A program made the position numbers and the translations under genes. The notes under the pieces were generated by a model. It did no database searches and was not told the origin of the DNA. It saw nothing but the letters and a program-made list of their open reading frames with translations. This document shows positions 43,348 to 52,465 of a stretch of DNA of 64,000 nucleotides, piece by piece. Origin of the DNA: JBBROS01 sp963752225 (GTDB taxonomy: Bacteria; Pseudomonadota; Alphaproteobacteria; Acetobacterales; Acetobacteraceae). Position 1 is the first letter of the stretch. Every line of letters starts with the position of its first letter. The stretch spans positions 1,612,001 to 1,676,000 of the forward strand of contig CAVVXS010000007.1 of NCBI GenBank assembly GCA_963752225.1, in the 5' to 3' direction.

Positions 43348-45342
43348 ATGCAGAACAAGCAGCACCATCCGTTCCTGGCCTCGCTGCGCACCGGCCATGG
43401 CGGCAAGGTGGTGTCGGCGATGGATGCGGTGCGGCTGATCCGGGACGGCGACACGGTCGCGACCGGCGGCTTCGTCGGCATCGGCTTCGCCGAAGGCATC
43501 GCCGTCGCACTGGAGGAGCTCTACCTCGCCGAGGAAGGCGCGGCGCTGCAGGCCAGCGGCAAGCCGCGCAACCTGACGCTGGTGTACGCCGCCGGCCAGG
43601 GTGACGGGCGGCTGCGCGGGCTGAACCATCTCGGCCACCCCGGGCTGCTGAAGCGGGTCATCGGCGGGCATTGGGGCCTGGTGCCGCGGGTGCAGGCGCT
43701 GGCGATCGCCAACCAGATCGAGGCCTACAACCTGCCGCAAGGCGTCATCACCCACCTGTTCCGCGACATCGCCGCGCACCGGCCGGGCCACCTGACGAAG
43801 GTCGGGCTCGGCACCTTCGTCGACCCGCGCCTGGGCGGCGGCAAGATCAACGAACGCACCACCGAGGACTTGGTCGAGCTAATCACGGTCGGCTGCGAAG
43901 AAGCGCTGCTCTACAAGTGCTTCCCCATCGATGTCGGCATCATCCGCGGCACGACCGCCGACCTCGACGGCAATATCACCATGGAGCGCGAGGCGCTGAC
44001 GCTCGAGGTGCTGGCGATCGCCATGGCGGCGCACAACTCCGGCGGCATCGTCATCGCCCAGGTGGAGCGCGTGGCCGACAGCCACTCGCTCAACCCGCGG
44101 CAGGTGAAGGTGCCCGGCGTCCTGGTCGACTGCGTGGTGGTGGCCGAGCCCGAGCACCACTGGCAGACGTTTGCCACCGCCTACAGCCCGGCGTTTGCCG
44201 GCGAGATCCGCGCGCCGGCGGGATCGCTGGCGCCGATGGAGCTGAACGAGCGCAAGGTGATTGCCCGGCGCGCGGCGCTCGAGTTGCTGCCGAACGCGGT
44301 CGTGAACCTCGGCATAGGCATGCCGGAGGGCGTGGCGGCGGTCGCTCACGAGGAGAAGGTCGGCGACCTCATCACGCTGACCGCCGAGCCTGGCGTGATC
44401 GGCGGCATCCCGCAGGGCGGCCTCAACTTCGGTGCCGCCATCAACACCGCCGCCGTGATCGACCAGCCGTATCAGTTCGACTTCTACGACGGCGGCGGGC
44501 TCGATCTCGCCGTGCTCGGCCTTGCCGAAGCGGATGCGGCGGGCAACGTCAACGTCTCGAAGTTCGGCCCCAAGCTGGCCGGCGCCGGCGGCTTCATCAA
44601 CATCAGCCAGGCCGCCAAGCGGCTGGTGTTCGTCGGCACCTTCGAGGCGGCCGGGCTGCAGATCGGGATCGCCGGCGGCATGATCTCGGTGCTGCAGGAC
44701 GGCCGCAGCCGCAAGTTCGTCCGCGAGGTCGAGCACCGCACCTTCTCCGGCCGCTATGCGGCGGAGCGCGGCCAGACGGTGTTGTACGTGACCGAACGTT
44801 GTGTGTTCGCCCTGACCGCGGACGGGCTGGAGCTGATCGAGGTTGCACCGGGCATTGACGTCGATCGCCACATCCTGGCGCGCATGGATTTCGTGCCGAT
44901 CGTGCGCTCGCCGCGGCCGATGGACCCGCGCATCTTCCTGCCCGAGCCGATGGCGCTGCGTGAGCAGCTGCTCGAGATCCCGCTCGAACAGCGGCTGACC
45001 TACGACCCCGACAGCAACCTGTTCTTCCTCAACTTCGAGGGCTATTCGATCCGGACCCAGGCGGAGATCGAGCGCATCCGCGACGCAGTCACCGCGCGGC
45101 TGGCGCCGATGCCGGCCAAGGTGCGCGCCATCGTCAATTACGAGAGCTTCTCGATCCTGCCGGAGTTGCTGGACGCCTACTCGGCCATGGTCGCCGACCT
45201 CACCGAGCGGTTCTACGCCAGCACGACGCGCTACACGACGAGCGGCTTCCTGCGCGTCAAGCTCGGCGACGCGCTGGGGCGGCGCGCGGTGTCGCCGCAC
45301 ATCTACGAAACCGCCGCCGAAGCCCGCGCACAGCTCGAATAG
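43348..45342 (+). CDS. Family I acyl-CoA:carboxylate CoA-transferase with C-terminal extension
   Basis: The 664-residue enzyme has the alpha and beta halves fused. The alpha half starts at GDTVATGGFVGIGFAEG; the beta half has VVNLGIGMPEGVAAVAHEE. The catalytic Glu347 is in TAEPGVIGGIPQGGLNFG, like propionate CoA-transferases. It would activate a carboxylic acid by moving CoA from acetyl-CoA or another donor. About 130 residues beyond the normal end (from about 530) form an extra C-terminal domain with NYESFSILPELLDAYSAMV. The permease upstream probably imports the acid. Confidence 0.88.
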   Translation: MQNKQHHPFLASLRTGHGGKVVSAMDAVRLIRDGDTVATGGFVGIGFAEGIAVALEELYLAEEGAALQASGKPRNLTLVYAAGQGDGRLRGLNHLGHPGLLKRVIGGHWGLVPRVQALAIANQIEAYNLPQGVITHLFRDIAAHRPGHLTKVGLGTFVDPRLGGGKINERTTEDLVELITVGCEEALLYKCFPIDVGIIRGTTADLDGNITMEREALTLEVLAIAMAAHNSGGIVIAQVERVADSHSLNPRQVKVPGVLVDCVVVAEPEHHWQTFATAYSPAFAGEIRAPAGSLAPMELNERKVIARRAALELLPNAVVNLGIGMPEGVAAVAHEEKVGDLITLTAEPGVIGGIPQGGLNFGAAINTAAVIDQPYQFDFYDGGGLDLAVLGLAEADAAGNVNVSKFGPKLAGAGGFINISQAAKRLVFVGTFEAAGLQIGIAGGMISVLQDGRSRKFVREVEHRTFSGRYAAERGQTVLYVTERCVFALTADGLELIEVAPGIDVDRHILARMDFVPIVRSPRPMDPRIFLPEPMALREQLLEIPLEQRLTYDPDSNLFFLNFEGYSIRTQAEIERIRDAVTARLAPMPAKVRAIVNYESFSILPELLDAYSAMVADLTERFYASTTRYTTSGFLRVKLGDALGRRAVSPHIYETAAEARAQLE

Positions 45343-45354
45343 GCGGGCCCGGCC

Positions 45355-46908
45355 CTAGATCGATCCCCCTGGCCGCAGCAGCCGGATCATCAGCCCCCCA
45401 TACACCACCGCCGGCACTGCCAAGGCCAAGGCGAAGCTCGCCACGGTGAACAGCCGCCGGCTGAACGGGATCGAGGCCGCCAGCATCGACACGCCCCCCA
45501 CCACGGGAAAGCCGAGCAGCCGCAGATCCTCGAGCGAGTGGAACGACTGGTCCATCTGCACCAGCAGGAACGCGAGCCCGGCGCCGGCGGCCAAGGCCGC
45601 GGCGAGCACCCCCGACACCAGCAGCACCCGCTTCGGCGCCACCGGCACCTGCGGGATCTGCGGCGGGTCGATCACCTGAATTTTCACCTTGTCGCCTTCG
45701 GCGTCGGCGGCGGTCGAGATCCGCATCGACTCGCGCCGCCCGGACAGCTCCTGGTAGTTCCGCTGCAGCACGTCGTAGTCGCGGTTCATGTTCATGAACT
45801 CCGCCTGCAAGCCCGGCGCGCCGCGCGCGATGTCTTGCAGCCGGTCCCGCTCCTTCAACGCGTCGGCGATCTGCCGCTGCAGCGAGGCGACGATCGCGTC
45901 GTTCTCGACCACCCGCACCTTCAGCTGCTCGAACACCGGGTTGGATGCCGTGCGGCTGCGCGCCGGGCTCGCGGGGGTCGACGGGGTCGACGGCGCATTC
46001 GGGTCCGGGCCGGCCGCCCCCGAACGGATGCTGGCCACCAGCTTGCGCTGCGCCACCACGTCCGGATGGGTCTCGGTGTAGCGCAGCCGCAGCTCGGCGA
46101 GCTGCTGCTCGGCGGCACGGAGACGGGCGTTGCCGCCGCCATGGCTGCCGCCGGGGCTTGCCGCGTCGGTCTCGGTCACGAGCTGCTGCGGAGTGTTCGA
46201 GAGGCCCTGGTTCAGGGTCTCGCGCCGGGCCAGCGCGTCCTGTAGCTGGCCTTGCAACTGGCGGATCACCTGGTTCTGCTGGTCGAGCCGCGACAGCCCG
46301 CCATCCCCCGGCAGCAGCTCCGCATAGCGCGCCTTGAAGTCGGCCCGCCGCCGCTCGGCCTCGCGCAGCTGCCGCTCGTAGGAGGCGATCTGCTCGGTCA
46401 GGAACTTGTTCGCGCTTTCCATCTCCGACCGACTGTTGCCCGTCTTGCTCTCGACGAAGGTCGCCAGCATGGTCCGCACGACGTCGTAGGCCAGGCGCGG
46501 CGACTTGTTGCGATAGGTGATGGTGAACAGGTTGCGGGTCTGCGGTAGGATCCGGATCTCGCCCGTCAGCCGGTCGATCAGCTGCTCGCGGTCGGCCGGG
46601 CTGGTGAGCTCCAGCTCGAGGTCGGTCTTGGAGATCAGCTTGTCCAGGTTGGGGCGGCTCAGCAGCGTCCGCTGCAGCATGTCCACCTGCCCGGCGTTGG
46701 TGGTGTCGACCGCGATGCCGCGCAGGAGCGGCGTCAGCACCGCCTCGGCGTCGACATACATGCGGGCGCTCGACTCGAACTGGTTCGGGATCGCGAACAC
46801 GCCCGCCCAGCCCAACGCGCACACGAGCCAGGTGAACATCACCGCTTGCCAGCGGTAATGCCAGGCCGAGGTCAGCCGCCGCTGAATCAGAACCGTCAAC
46901 GCTTGCAT
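45355..46908 (-). CDS. Exopolysaccharide chain-length determinant (Wzz/EpsF, XrtA-type)
   Basis: The 517-residue polysaccharide co-polymerase has a first membrane helix near residues 22-40 (AVMFTWLVCALGWAGVFAI), a long periplasmic coiled coil (about 150-400, with ERQLREAERRRADFKARYAE), and two C-terminal helices (about 430-455 and 485-508). NMNRDYDVLQRNYQELSGRR is the usual Wzz motif before the second helix. No tyrosine-kinase domain is attached. The size and lack of kinase fit the XrtA/PEP-CTERM-linked family. It lies 28 bases after the export protein. Confidence 0.88.
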   Translation of the reverse strand: MQALTVLIQRRLTSAWHYRWQAVMFTWLVCALGWAGVFAIPNQFESSARMYVDAEAVLTPLLRGIAVDTTNAGQVDMLQRTLLSRPNLDKLISKTDLELELTSPADREQLIDRLTGEIRILPQTRNLFTITYRNKSPRLAYDVVRTMLATFVESKTGNSRSEMESANKFLTEQIASYERQLREAERRRADFKARYAELLPGDGGLSRLDQQNQVIRQLQGQLQDALARRETLNQGLSNTPQQLVTETDAASPGGSHGGGNARLRAAEQQLAELRLRYTETHPDVVAQRKLVASIRSGAAGPDPNAPSTPSTPASPARSRTASNPVFEQLKVRVVENDAIVASLQRQIADALKERDRLQDIARGAPGLQAEFMNMNRDYDVLQRNYQELSGRRESMRISTAADAEGDKVKIQVIDPPQIPQVPVAPKRVLLVSGVLAAALAAGAGLAFLLVQMDQSFHSLEDLRLLGFPVVGGVSMLAASIPFSRRLFTVASFALALAVPAVVYGGLMIRLLRPGGSI

Positions 46909-46936
46909 CGACTAAGCTCCCGAGACGCCGGTCACG

Positions 46937-47575
46937 TCAGAAATAGCTTTGCGGGATGATCAGCGTGTCACCCGGCAACATGGCGACGTTCTGGTCGATG
47001 TCGCCATCCTTGATCAAGTCGGACAGCCGCACGTTGATCGTCTGCCGCTTGCCGGCGATGTCGCGCACGATCACCGCGCGGTTGCCGGCGGCGTAGCGGG
47101 TCAGACCCTTGGTCTGGATCATCACATCCAGCACCGTCATGCCGTCGCGATACGGGATCGCCAGCGGCTCGGTCGCTTCGCCGATGACCCGGATCTGGCG
47201 GTTGAGCGGTCCCTGGAACCCGTTCACGATCACCGACACGTTGGGGTCGCGCACGTACTCCTTCAGCCGGCCCTCGATGTCCTTGCTGAGCGAGGTGGGC
47301 GTCTTGCCGGCGGCGAGGATGTCGGGGATCAGCGGCATCGAGATGCGCCCATCCGGCCGGACGATCAGCGCGCTGACGCTCAGCTGCGGCGAGTTGTAGA
47401 CGAACACGCTGAGCGAATCGCCGGGTCCGATCTGATAGGGGTTGTTGTTCACCAGCCCGGCTGGCGCCGCCGCCACCGGTGGCGGCGGTCCGTTGAACCA
47501 TCCGCTCACGGTGCCGCATCCCGCTACCACCAACAGCATCAGCACTGCCGCGACCTTCGACCCAACCCGGTTCAT
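46937..47575 (-). CDS. Polysaccharide export lipoprotein (Wza/EpsE-like)
   Basis: The 212-residue protein has a lipoprotein signal with lipobox VAGC (Cys20). Its export domain begins NPYQIGPGDSLSVFVYN, followed by IVRPDGRISMPLIPDILAAG and the soluble-ligand-binding repeats RQIRVIGEAT and AVIVRDIAG. It forms the outer-membrane exit for exopolysaccharide. The small size, with no C-terminal amphipathic helix of the long Wza type, fits the XrtA-associated branch. I chose the ATG at 47575, which begins the signal peptide. Confidence 0.9.
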   Translation of the reverse strand: MNRVGSKVAAVLMLLVVAGCGTVSGWFNGPPPPVAAAPAGLVNNNPYQIGPGDSLSVFVYNSPQLSVSALIVRPDGRISMPLIPDILAAGKTPTSLSKDIEGRLKEYVRDPNVSVIVNGFQGPLNRQIRVIGEATEPLAIPYRDGMTVLDVMIQTKGLTRYAAGNRAVIVRDIAGKRQTINVRLSDLIKDGDIDQNVAMLPGDTLIIPQSYF

Positions 47576-47601
47576 GCAACCCCCACCCATTCCAGCAGCA
47601 A

Positions 47602-48537
47602 TCATACCCGCTCGAGCGCGGATACGCTCCCGAGCGTCCGCTCCAACCCCGCCGCCAGCTCGGTCCGCGCGTGGACGCCCAGCACCGCCGCCGCCCGTGC
47701 CGGGCAACCGACGGAGCGGCGTATGTCGCCGGGGCGGGCCGGCGCCCGATCGATTGCCGGGCGGCGCCGCAGCAACTCGCCGAGCACTTGGAGGAGGCCG
47801 CCGACCGACGTTTCCCGCCCGGTGCAAGCGTTCAGCACGGACGCGCCCGGCTGCGTCGAGGCATGCCGCATGCCAGCCAGCAGGAAGGCGACGATGTCCG
47901 CCACATACACGAAGTCCCGGGTCTGCAGCCCGTCGCCATGCACCGTCACGGTGCGCGACGCGGCGAGCGCCGCCGCGAATAGGCTGATGACGCCGCTATA
48001 GGGCGAGGACGGGTCCTGCCGCGGCCCGTATACATTGAAGAACCGGAAGCCGACCGACGGCACGCCATGCACCACGGCGCCCGCCTTGGCATGCAGCTCC
48101 GACCCGAGCTTGTCCGCACCATAGGCACTCAACGGAGCCGGCAGCGCGTCCTCCGACGCCACCCCGCCGGCATTGCCATATACGGCGGCCGAGGAGGCAT
48201 ACACCACGGGCAAGCCGCCCAAGGCACGGGCCGCATCCAACACGGCGATGGTGCCGCCGAGGTTGACCCGGTGGGTGCCGATCCAGTCCTCGTTCGCCCG
48301 TGCCACCGACGCTATAGCGGCGAGGTGGAAGCAACCGTCGACCCCGGCCGCAACGTTGCGGACCACAGCCACGTCGGACACGTCGCCCAGCACCAGCTCC
48401 GCCCGCGGGTCGAGATTGACCTGCCGGCCGCTCGACAGGTTGTCGAGCACCCGGACGCGGTGACCGGCCTGCACCAGGCTGTCGACGAGGTGTGAACCGA
48501 TAAAGCCCGCCCCACCCGTGACCAGGTAGAAACTCAC
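47602..48537 (-). CDS. NAD-dependent UDP-sugar epimerase (GalE-like)
   Basis: The 311-residue extended short-chain dehydrogenase has the NAD motif VTGGAGFIGSHLVDSL, VYASSAAVYGNAGG, the catalytic YGADK (Y-x-x-x-K) and FRFFNVYGPRQDPSSPYSGVI. The pattern matches UDP-GlcNAc or UDP-Glc 4-epimerases. Its GTG start overlaps the glmS stop (GTGA). Behind glmU and glmS it would convert the UDP-GlcNAc they make, giving UDP-GalNAc for the exopolysaccharide system that follows. The product is inference. Confidence 0.86.
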   Translation of the reverse strand: MSFYLVTGGAGFIGSHLVDSLVQAGHRVRVLDNLSSGRQVNLDPRAELVLGDVSDVAVVRNVAAGVDGCFHLAAIASVARANEDWIGTHRVNLGGTIAVLDAARALGGLPVVYASSAAVYGNAGGVASEDALPAPLSAYGADKLGSELHAKAGAVVHGVPSVGFRFFNVYGPRQDPSSPYSGVISLFAAALAASRTVTVHGDGLQTRDFVYVADIVAFLLAGMRHASTQPGASVLNACTGRETSVGGLLQVLGELLRRRPAIDRAPARPGDIRRSVGCPARAAAVLGVHARTELAAGLERTLGSVSALERV

Positions 48538-50357
48538 TCGACCGTCACCGACTTGGCGAGGTTGCGCGGCTGGTCCACGTCGGTGCCGCGCAGCACCGCC
48601 GTGTGATAGGCGAGCATCTGCACCGCCACCGCATACAGGATCGGCGCCACGAACGGGTCCACCGCCGGCAGTTCCAAGGCCTCGACCGCGATGCCGCGCA
48701 ACCGGGCGCAGCCGGCCGCGTCGCTCAGCACCACGATTTGGCCGCCGCGGGCGCCGGCCTCCTGGACGTTGCTGGCGGTTTTCTCGAATAGCGGCCCCGA
48801 CGGCACGATCGACAGGATCGGCACCTGGCGGTCGATCAGCGCAATCGGCCCATGCTTCATCTCGCCGGCCGCGTAGCCTTCGGCGTGGATGTAGCAGATC
48901 TCCTTCAGCTTCAGCGCCGCCTCGAGCGCGATCGCGTGGCCGGTTCCGCGCCCCAGGCACAGCACGTCGCGCGCCTCGGCCATCCGCTCGGCCAGGCGCT
49001 TGATCGGCCCGTCCAACGCCAGCACGTCGGCCGCCCGGCTCGGCAGCTCCAGCAAATGCTGCACGAGACGCGCTTCCTCTGCCGCGTCGATCGTGTCGCG
49101 GTCGCGGGCCGCGGCCAAAGCGAGGCACGCCAGCACCGTGAGCTGCGCGGTGAACGCCTTGGTGCTGGCGACGCCGATTTCCGGGCCGGCGACCGTCTCG
49201 AGCACCACATCGCTTTCCCGCGCCATGGTGCTTTCCGGCACGTTGAGGATGCTCATCACGTGCTGCCCGGCGCCGCGCATGAACCGCAGCGCGGCCAACG
49301 TGTCCGCGGTCTCGCCGCTCTGGCTCACCAGCAGCCCGAGGCCGCCCGCCGGCAGCGGCGGCGCGCGGTATCGCAGCTCGCTCGCCACATCGATGTCGAC
49401 CGGCAAGCGCGCGAGGTCTTCCAGCCAATGACGCCCCGCCATGCCGGCGTAGTAGGTGCTGCCGCAGCCGCTGACCGACACGCGCGGCACCTCGGTCCAG
49501 CGGAACGGCAGCGCGGGCAGCGTCACTGCGCGGGTGGCGGGGTCGAGCATGCGGGCGAGCGTCTGGCCGATGGCGGCCGGATGCTCGTGCAGCTCCTTTT
49601 CCATAAAATGGCGGTAGCCGTCCTTGCCGACCACGGCGCCCGTTTGCACCGTCACCCGGATCGGCCGACTGACCGCCTCGCCGCTGGCGTTGAACACCGC
49701 GGCGCCGCTGCCCGACAACACGGTCCAATCGCCGTCCTGCAGGTAGGCGATGCGCCTCGTCATCGGCGCCAGGGCCAGGCTGTCGCTGCCGAGATACATG
49801 GCGGTGTCGCCGAAGCCGATCGCGAGCGGCGCGCCGTGCTGGGCGCCGATCATCAGCCCAGGCTGGTTGGCGAACACCACGGCCAGCGCGTAGGCGCCTT
49901 CCAGCCGGGCAAACGCCGTCCGCGCCGCATCCACCGGCGCCTGGCCTTGACGGAGATGAAGGTCCACCAGCTGCGCCACCGTCTCGGTGTCGGTTTCGGT
50001 TTCGAACACCTGGCCGGCCGCTTCCAGCTCGGCGCGCAGCTCGGCGTGGTTCTCGATGATGCCGTTATGCACGACGCTGACGAGCGGCGTGCCGTGCGGA
50101 TGCGCGTTGCGCTGCGTGGGCGCGCCATGGGTGGCCCAGCGGGTATGACCGATGCCGGTGCTGCCGGATAGCGGGTCCTGCTCCAGCACCGCCGCGAGGT
50201 TCACGAGCTTGCCGGCCGCCCGGCGCCGCTCGATGCGGTCCTCCACCAGGGTCGCGATCCCCGCGCTGTCATAGCCGCGATACTCGAGCCGCCGCAGCGC
50301 CTCCAGCAGCAACGGCGCCGCGGGTTCCGAACCAATCACGCCGACGATGCCGCACAT
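48534..50357 (-). CDS. glmS: Glucosamine-6-phosphate synthase GlmS
   Basis: GlmS turns fructose-6-phosphate and glutamine into glucosamine-6-phosphate. The 607-residue enzyme starts MCGIVGVIG with catalytic Cys after Met removal, has IGHTRWATHG and HNGIIENH in the glutaminase domain, and two SIS sugar-isomerase domains (SGCGSTYYAG, VSQSGETADT). It ends NLAKSVTVE, the conserved C-terminus. The ATG overlaps the glmU TGA by one base. The length is normal. Confidence 0.96.
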   Translation of the reverse strand: MCGIVGVIGSEPAAPLLLEALRRLEYRGYDSAGIATLVEDRIERRRAAGKLVNLAAVLEQDPLSGSTGIGHTRWATHGAPTQRNAHPHGTPLVSVVHNGIIENHAELRAELEAAGQVFETETDTETVAQLVDLHLRQGQAPVDAARTAFARLEGAYALAVVFANQPGLMIGAQHGAPLAIGFGDTAMYLGSDSLALAPMTRRIAYLQDGDWTVLSGSGAAVFNASGEAVSRPIRVTVQTGAVVGKDGYRHFMEKELHEHPAAIGQTLARMLDPATRAVTLPALPFRWTEVPRVSVSGCGSTYYAGMAGRHWLEDLARLPVDIDVASELRYRAPPLPAGGLGLLVSQSGETADTLAALRFMRGAGQHVMSILNVPESTMARESDVVLETVAGPEIGVASTKAFTAQLTVLACLALAAARDRDTIDAAEEARLVQHLLELPSRAADVLALDGPIKRLAERMAEARDVLCLGRGTGHAIALEAALKLKEICYIHAEGYAAGEMKHGPIALIDRQVPILSIVPSGPLFEKTASNVQEAGARGGQIVVLSDAAGCARLRGIAVEALELPAVDPFVAPILYAVAVQMLAYHTAVLRGTDVDQPRNLAKSVTVE

Positions 50358-51664
50358 CAGCTGTTCTCCTTGCTGCGCCGATACGACGCCGCCCGCGCGG
50401 GCTTGTCCACCTGCTGCGCGCGCCCGAACGCCATCGCATCGGCCGCCACGTCACGGGTGATCACGCTGCCGGCGGCCACGAACGCGCCATCGCCCAGCGA
50501 CAACGGCGCCACCAGGGTCGCGTGGGTGCCGACGAACACGCCGGCGCCAATCGTGGTGCGGTGCTTGGCGTAGCCGTCGTAGTTGCAGGTGATGGTGCCG
50601 GCGCCGATGTTGGTGCGGGGCCCGATGGTGCTGTCGCCGAGGTAGCTCAGGTGGTTGGCCTTGGCGCCAGCGCCGAGCCGGGTCGCCTTCAGTTCGACGA
50701 AATTGCCGACATGCGCCGCCGCGCCGACCTCGCTGCCAGGCCGGATGCGCGCATAAGGGCCGATCAGCGCCCCCGGACCGATCGAGCAGCCCTCGAGATG
50801 GCTGAACGACCGTATCTCCGCCCCCGAGGCGACGCGCACGCCGGGGCCGAACACCACGTGCGGCTGGACCACCACGTCCGGCTCCAGCACGGTGTCGGCG
50901 GACAGCGTGACGGTGTCCGGCGCGACCAGCGTCGCGCCGCCTTCCATCGCTGCCACGCGCAGCCAGCCTTGCACGGTCGCCTCGGCCTCGGCCAGCTCGA
51001 CGCGGGAGTTCACCCCCCGCAGCTCGGCCTCGTCGGCCTCGACTGCCACGACCTTTTTGCCTTCCGCGGCCGCGGCCGCCACGCAATCGGTCAAGTAGAA
51101 CTCGCCCTTGACGTCGCTCGGCGTGAGCGCTCCGAGCCAGCGCCTCAGATCGGCCGCCGACGCACACAGTACGCCCGCGTTGCACAACCCGATCGACCGT
51201 TCCTCGGCGCTCGCGTCGGCCCATTCGACGATCCGCTGCACCGCGCCGTCGACCTCGACCACGCGGCCGTAGCGGCCGGGATCGGCCGGGCGCATCGCCA
51301 GCAGCGCCAAGCCGGCGCCGGCGCGGGCGGCCACCAACCGGCGTAGCGTTTCGGGGCGGATCAGCGGGTTGTCGGCATAGAGCACCGCCACGTCGCCGTC
51401 GCCGAACTGCGCCGCCGCCTGCAGCGCCGCATGCCCGGTGCCGAGCCGCTCCCGCTGTACCACAGTCGGGTGCGGCGCCGCCGCCTGCTCCAGCGCAGCC
51501 ATGTCCGGGCCGACTACGACCACGAGGCGGTCGAACACCTGCTCGGCGCTGCGCACGAGGTGCTGCAGCATCGGCCGTCCGGCAATGGGGTGCAGCGCCT
51601 TCGGCAGGGCGGACTTCATCCGCGTGCCTAGGCCCGCGGCCAACAGAACGGCGGTGGTTGTCAT
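50357..51664 (-). CDS. glmU: Bifunctional UDP-GlcNAc pyrophosphorylase GlmU
   Basis: GlmU acetylates glucosamine-1-phosphate and couples it to UTP, giving UDP-GlcNAc. The 435-residue enzyme has the uridylyltransferase motif LLAAGLGTRMKSALPK at its start. The C-terminal left-handed beta helix has hexapeptide repeats and the active-site segment LSYLGDSTIGPRTNIGAGT. It is slightly shorter than the 456-residue enzyme of enterobacteria, as usual in Alphaproteobacteria. The ATG at 51664 is used; a GTG one codon before is possible. It heads the glmU-glmS-epimerase operon. Confidence 0.95.
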   Translation of the reverse strand: MTTTAVLLAAGLGTRMKSALPKALHPIAGRPMLQHLVRSAEQVFDRLVVVVGPDMAALEQAAAPHPTVVQRERLGTGHAALQAAAQFGDGDVAVLYADNPLIRPETLRRLVAARAGAGLALLAMRPADPGRYGRVVEVDGAVQRIVEWADASAEERSIGLCNAGVLCASAADLRRWLGALTPSDVKGEFYLTDCVAAAAAEGKKVVAVEADEAELRGVNSRVELAEAEATVQGWLRVAAMEGGATLVAPDTVTLSADTVLEPDVVVQPHVVFGPGVRVASGAEIRSFSHLEGCSIGPGALIGPYARIRPGSEVGAAAHVGNFVELKATRLGAGAKANHLSYLGDSTIGPRTNIGAGTITCNYDGYAKHRTTIGAGVFVGTHATLVAPLSLGDGAFVAAGSVITRDVAADAMAFGRAQQVDKPARAASYRRSKENS

Positions 51665-51760
51665 CACCGCGCACTAGCGTCCTGAGCGGGCCCATGTCAA
51701 AGCATCGGATGTCAAGATTGTTTACAAAACCCAACACCCGACCCATTGCGCGAGATCGGC

Positions 51761-52465
51761 ATGACAAAAACCCTGCTCCTGGACCTCGACGGCACCTTGG
51801 TCGATTCGGTTCCCGACCTGCTCGCAAGCTGCAACCGGGTGTTCGCGCCGCGCGGCTTGGCGCCGTTCACCGCGGCCGAGGTGACGCCCATGGTGGGTGA
51901 CGGCGCCGGCATGCTGGTCCGCCGCGCCTTCGTCGCGCGCGGGCGCGAGGCGAGCCAAGCCGACCTCGACGATTTCCTGGCGGACTACCTCGCCCACGTC
52001 GCCGACCACAGCACCGCGTTTGCCGGCGTGGCCGACACGCTGGAACGCCTGGCGGGCGCTGGCTGGACCTTGGCGGTTTGCACCAACAAGCCGGCCGTGC
52101 CGGCCCGGACCCTGCTGGACGCGCTCGGGCTGCTGCGGTTCTTCGCGGCGGTGGGCGGCGGCGACAGCTACCCCGTCCGCAAGCCCGACCCAGAACACCT
52201 GCTCGCCACCTTGCGCGACGCCGGCGGCGACCCGGCCGCCGCGGTGATGGTCGGCGACCACCACAACGACTTGGCCGCCGCGAGCGGCGCCGGCTTGCCA
52301 TGCATCTTTGCCGCCTGGGGCTACGGCCCGGTCGCAACCGGCGACATGGCAACCGCCGTCGCGTCCCGCTTCGACGAGTTGCCGGACCTGGCCGAGGCCT
52401 GCCTCAGCCGCAAGCCGTCGAGCGGGGGAGCGCCGATCAGGGCCGCGCTTCCAGAACGAGGTTGA
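51761..52465 (+). CDS. gph: Phosphoglycolate phosphatase (Gph-type HAD hydrolase)
   Basis: The 234-residue HAD phosphatase has nucleophile motif DLDGTLVDS (Asp8, Asp10), motif II VCTNKP, and motif III/IV RKPDPEHLLATL with MVGDHHNDLAAA. This set is typical of phosphoglycolate phosphatases, which clear 2-phosphoglycolate made in DNA repair and photorespiration. ATG at 51761 is the most likely start. The gene is divergent from glmU, and its 3' end overlaps the convergent methyltransferase gene by 29 bases. Confidence 0.9.
   Translation: MTKTLLLDLDGTLVDSVPDLLASCNRVFAPRGLAPFTAAEVTPMVGDGAGMLVRRAFVARGREASQADLDDFLADYLAHVADHSTAFAGVADTLERLAGAGWTLAVCTNKPAVPARTLLDALGLLRFFAAVGGGDSYPVRKPDPEHLLATLRDAGGDPAAAVMVGDHHNDLAAASGAGLPCIFAAWGYGPVATGDMATAVASRFDELPDLAEACLSRKPSSGGAPIRAALPERG

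Noticed and set aside
43879..45300. A minus-strand frame of about 470 codons opposite the CoA-transferase
   Set aside because: It has shadow-like composition and is antisense to an enzyme with an intact catalytic motif.
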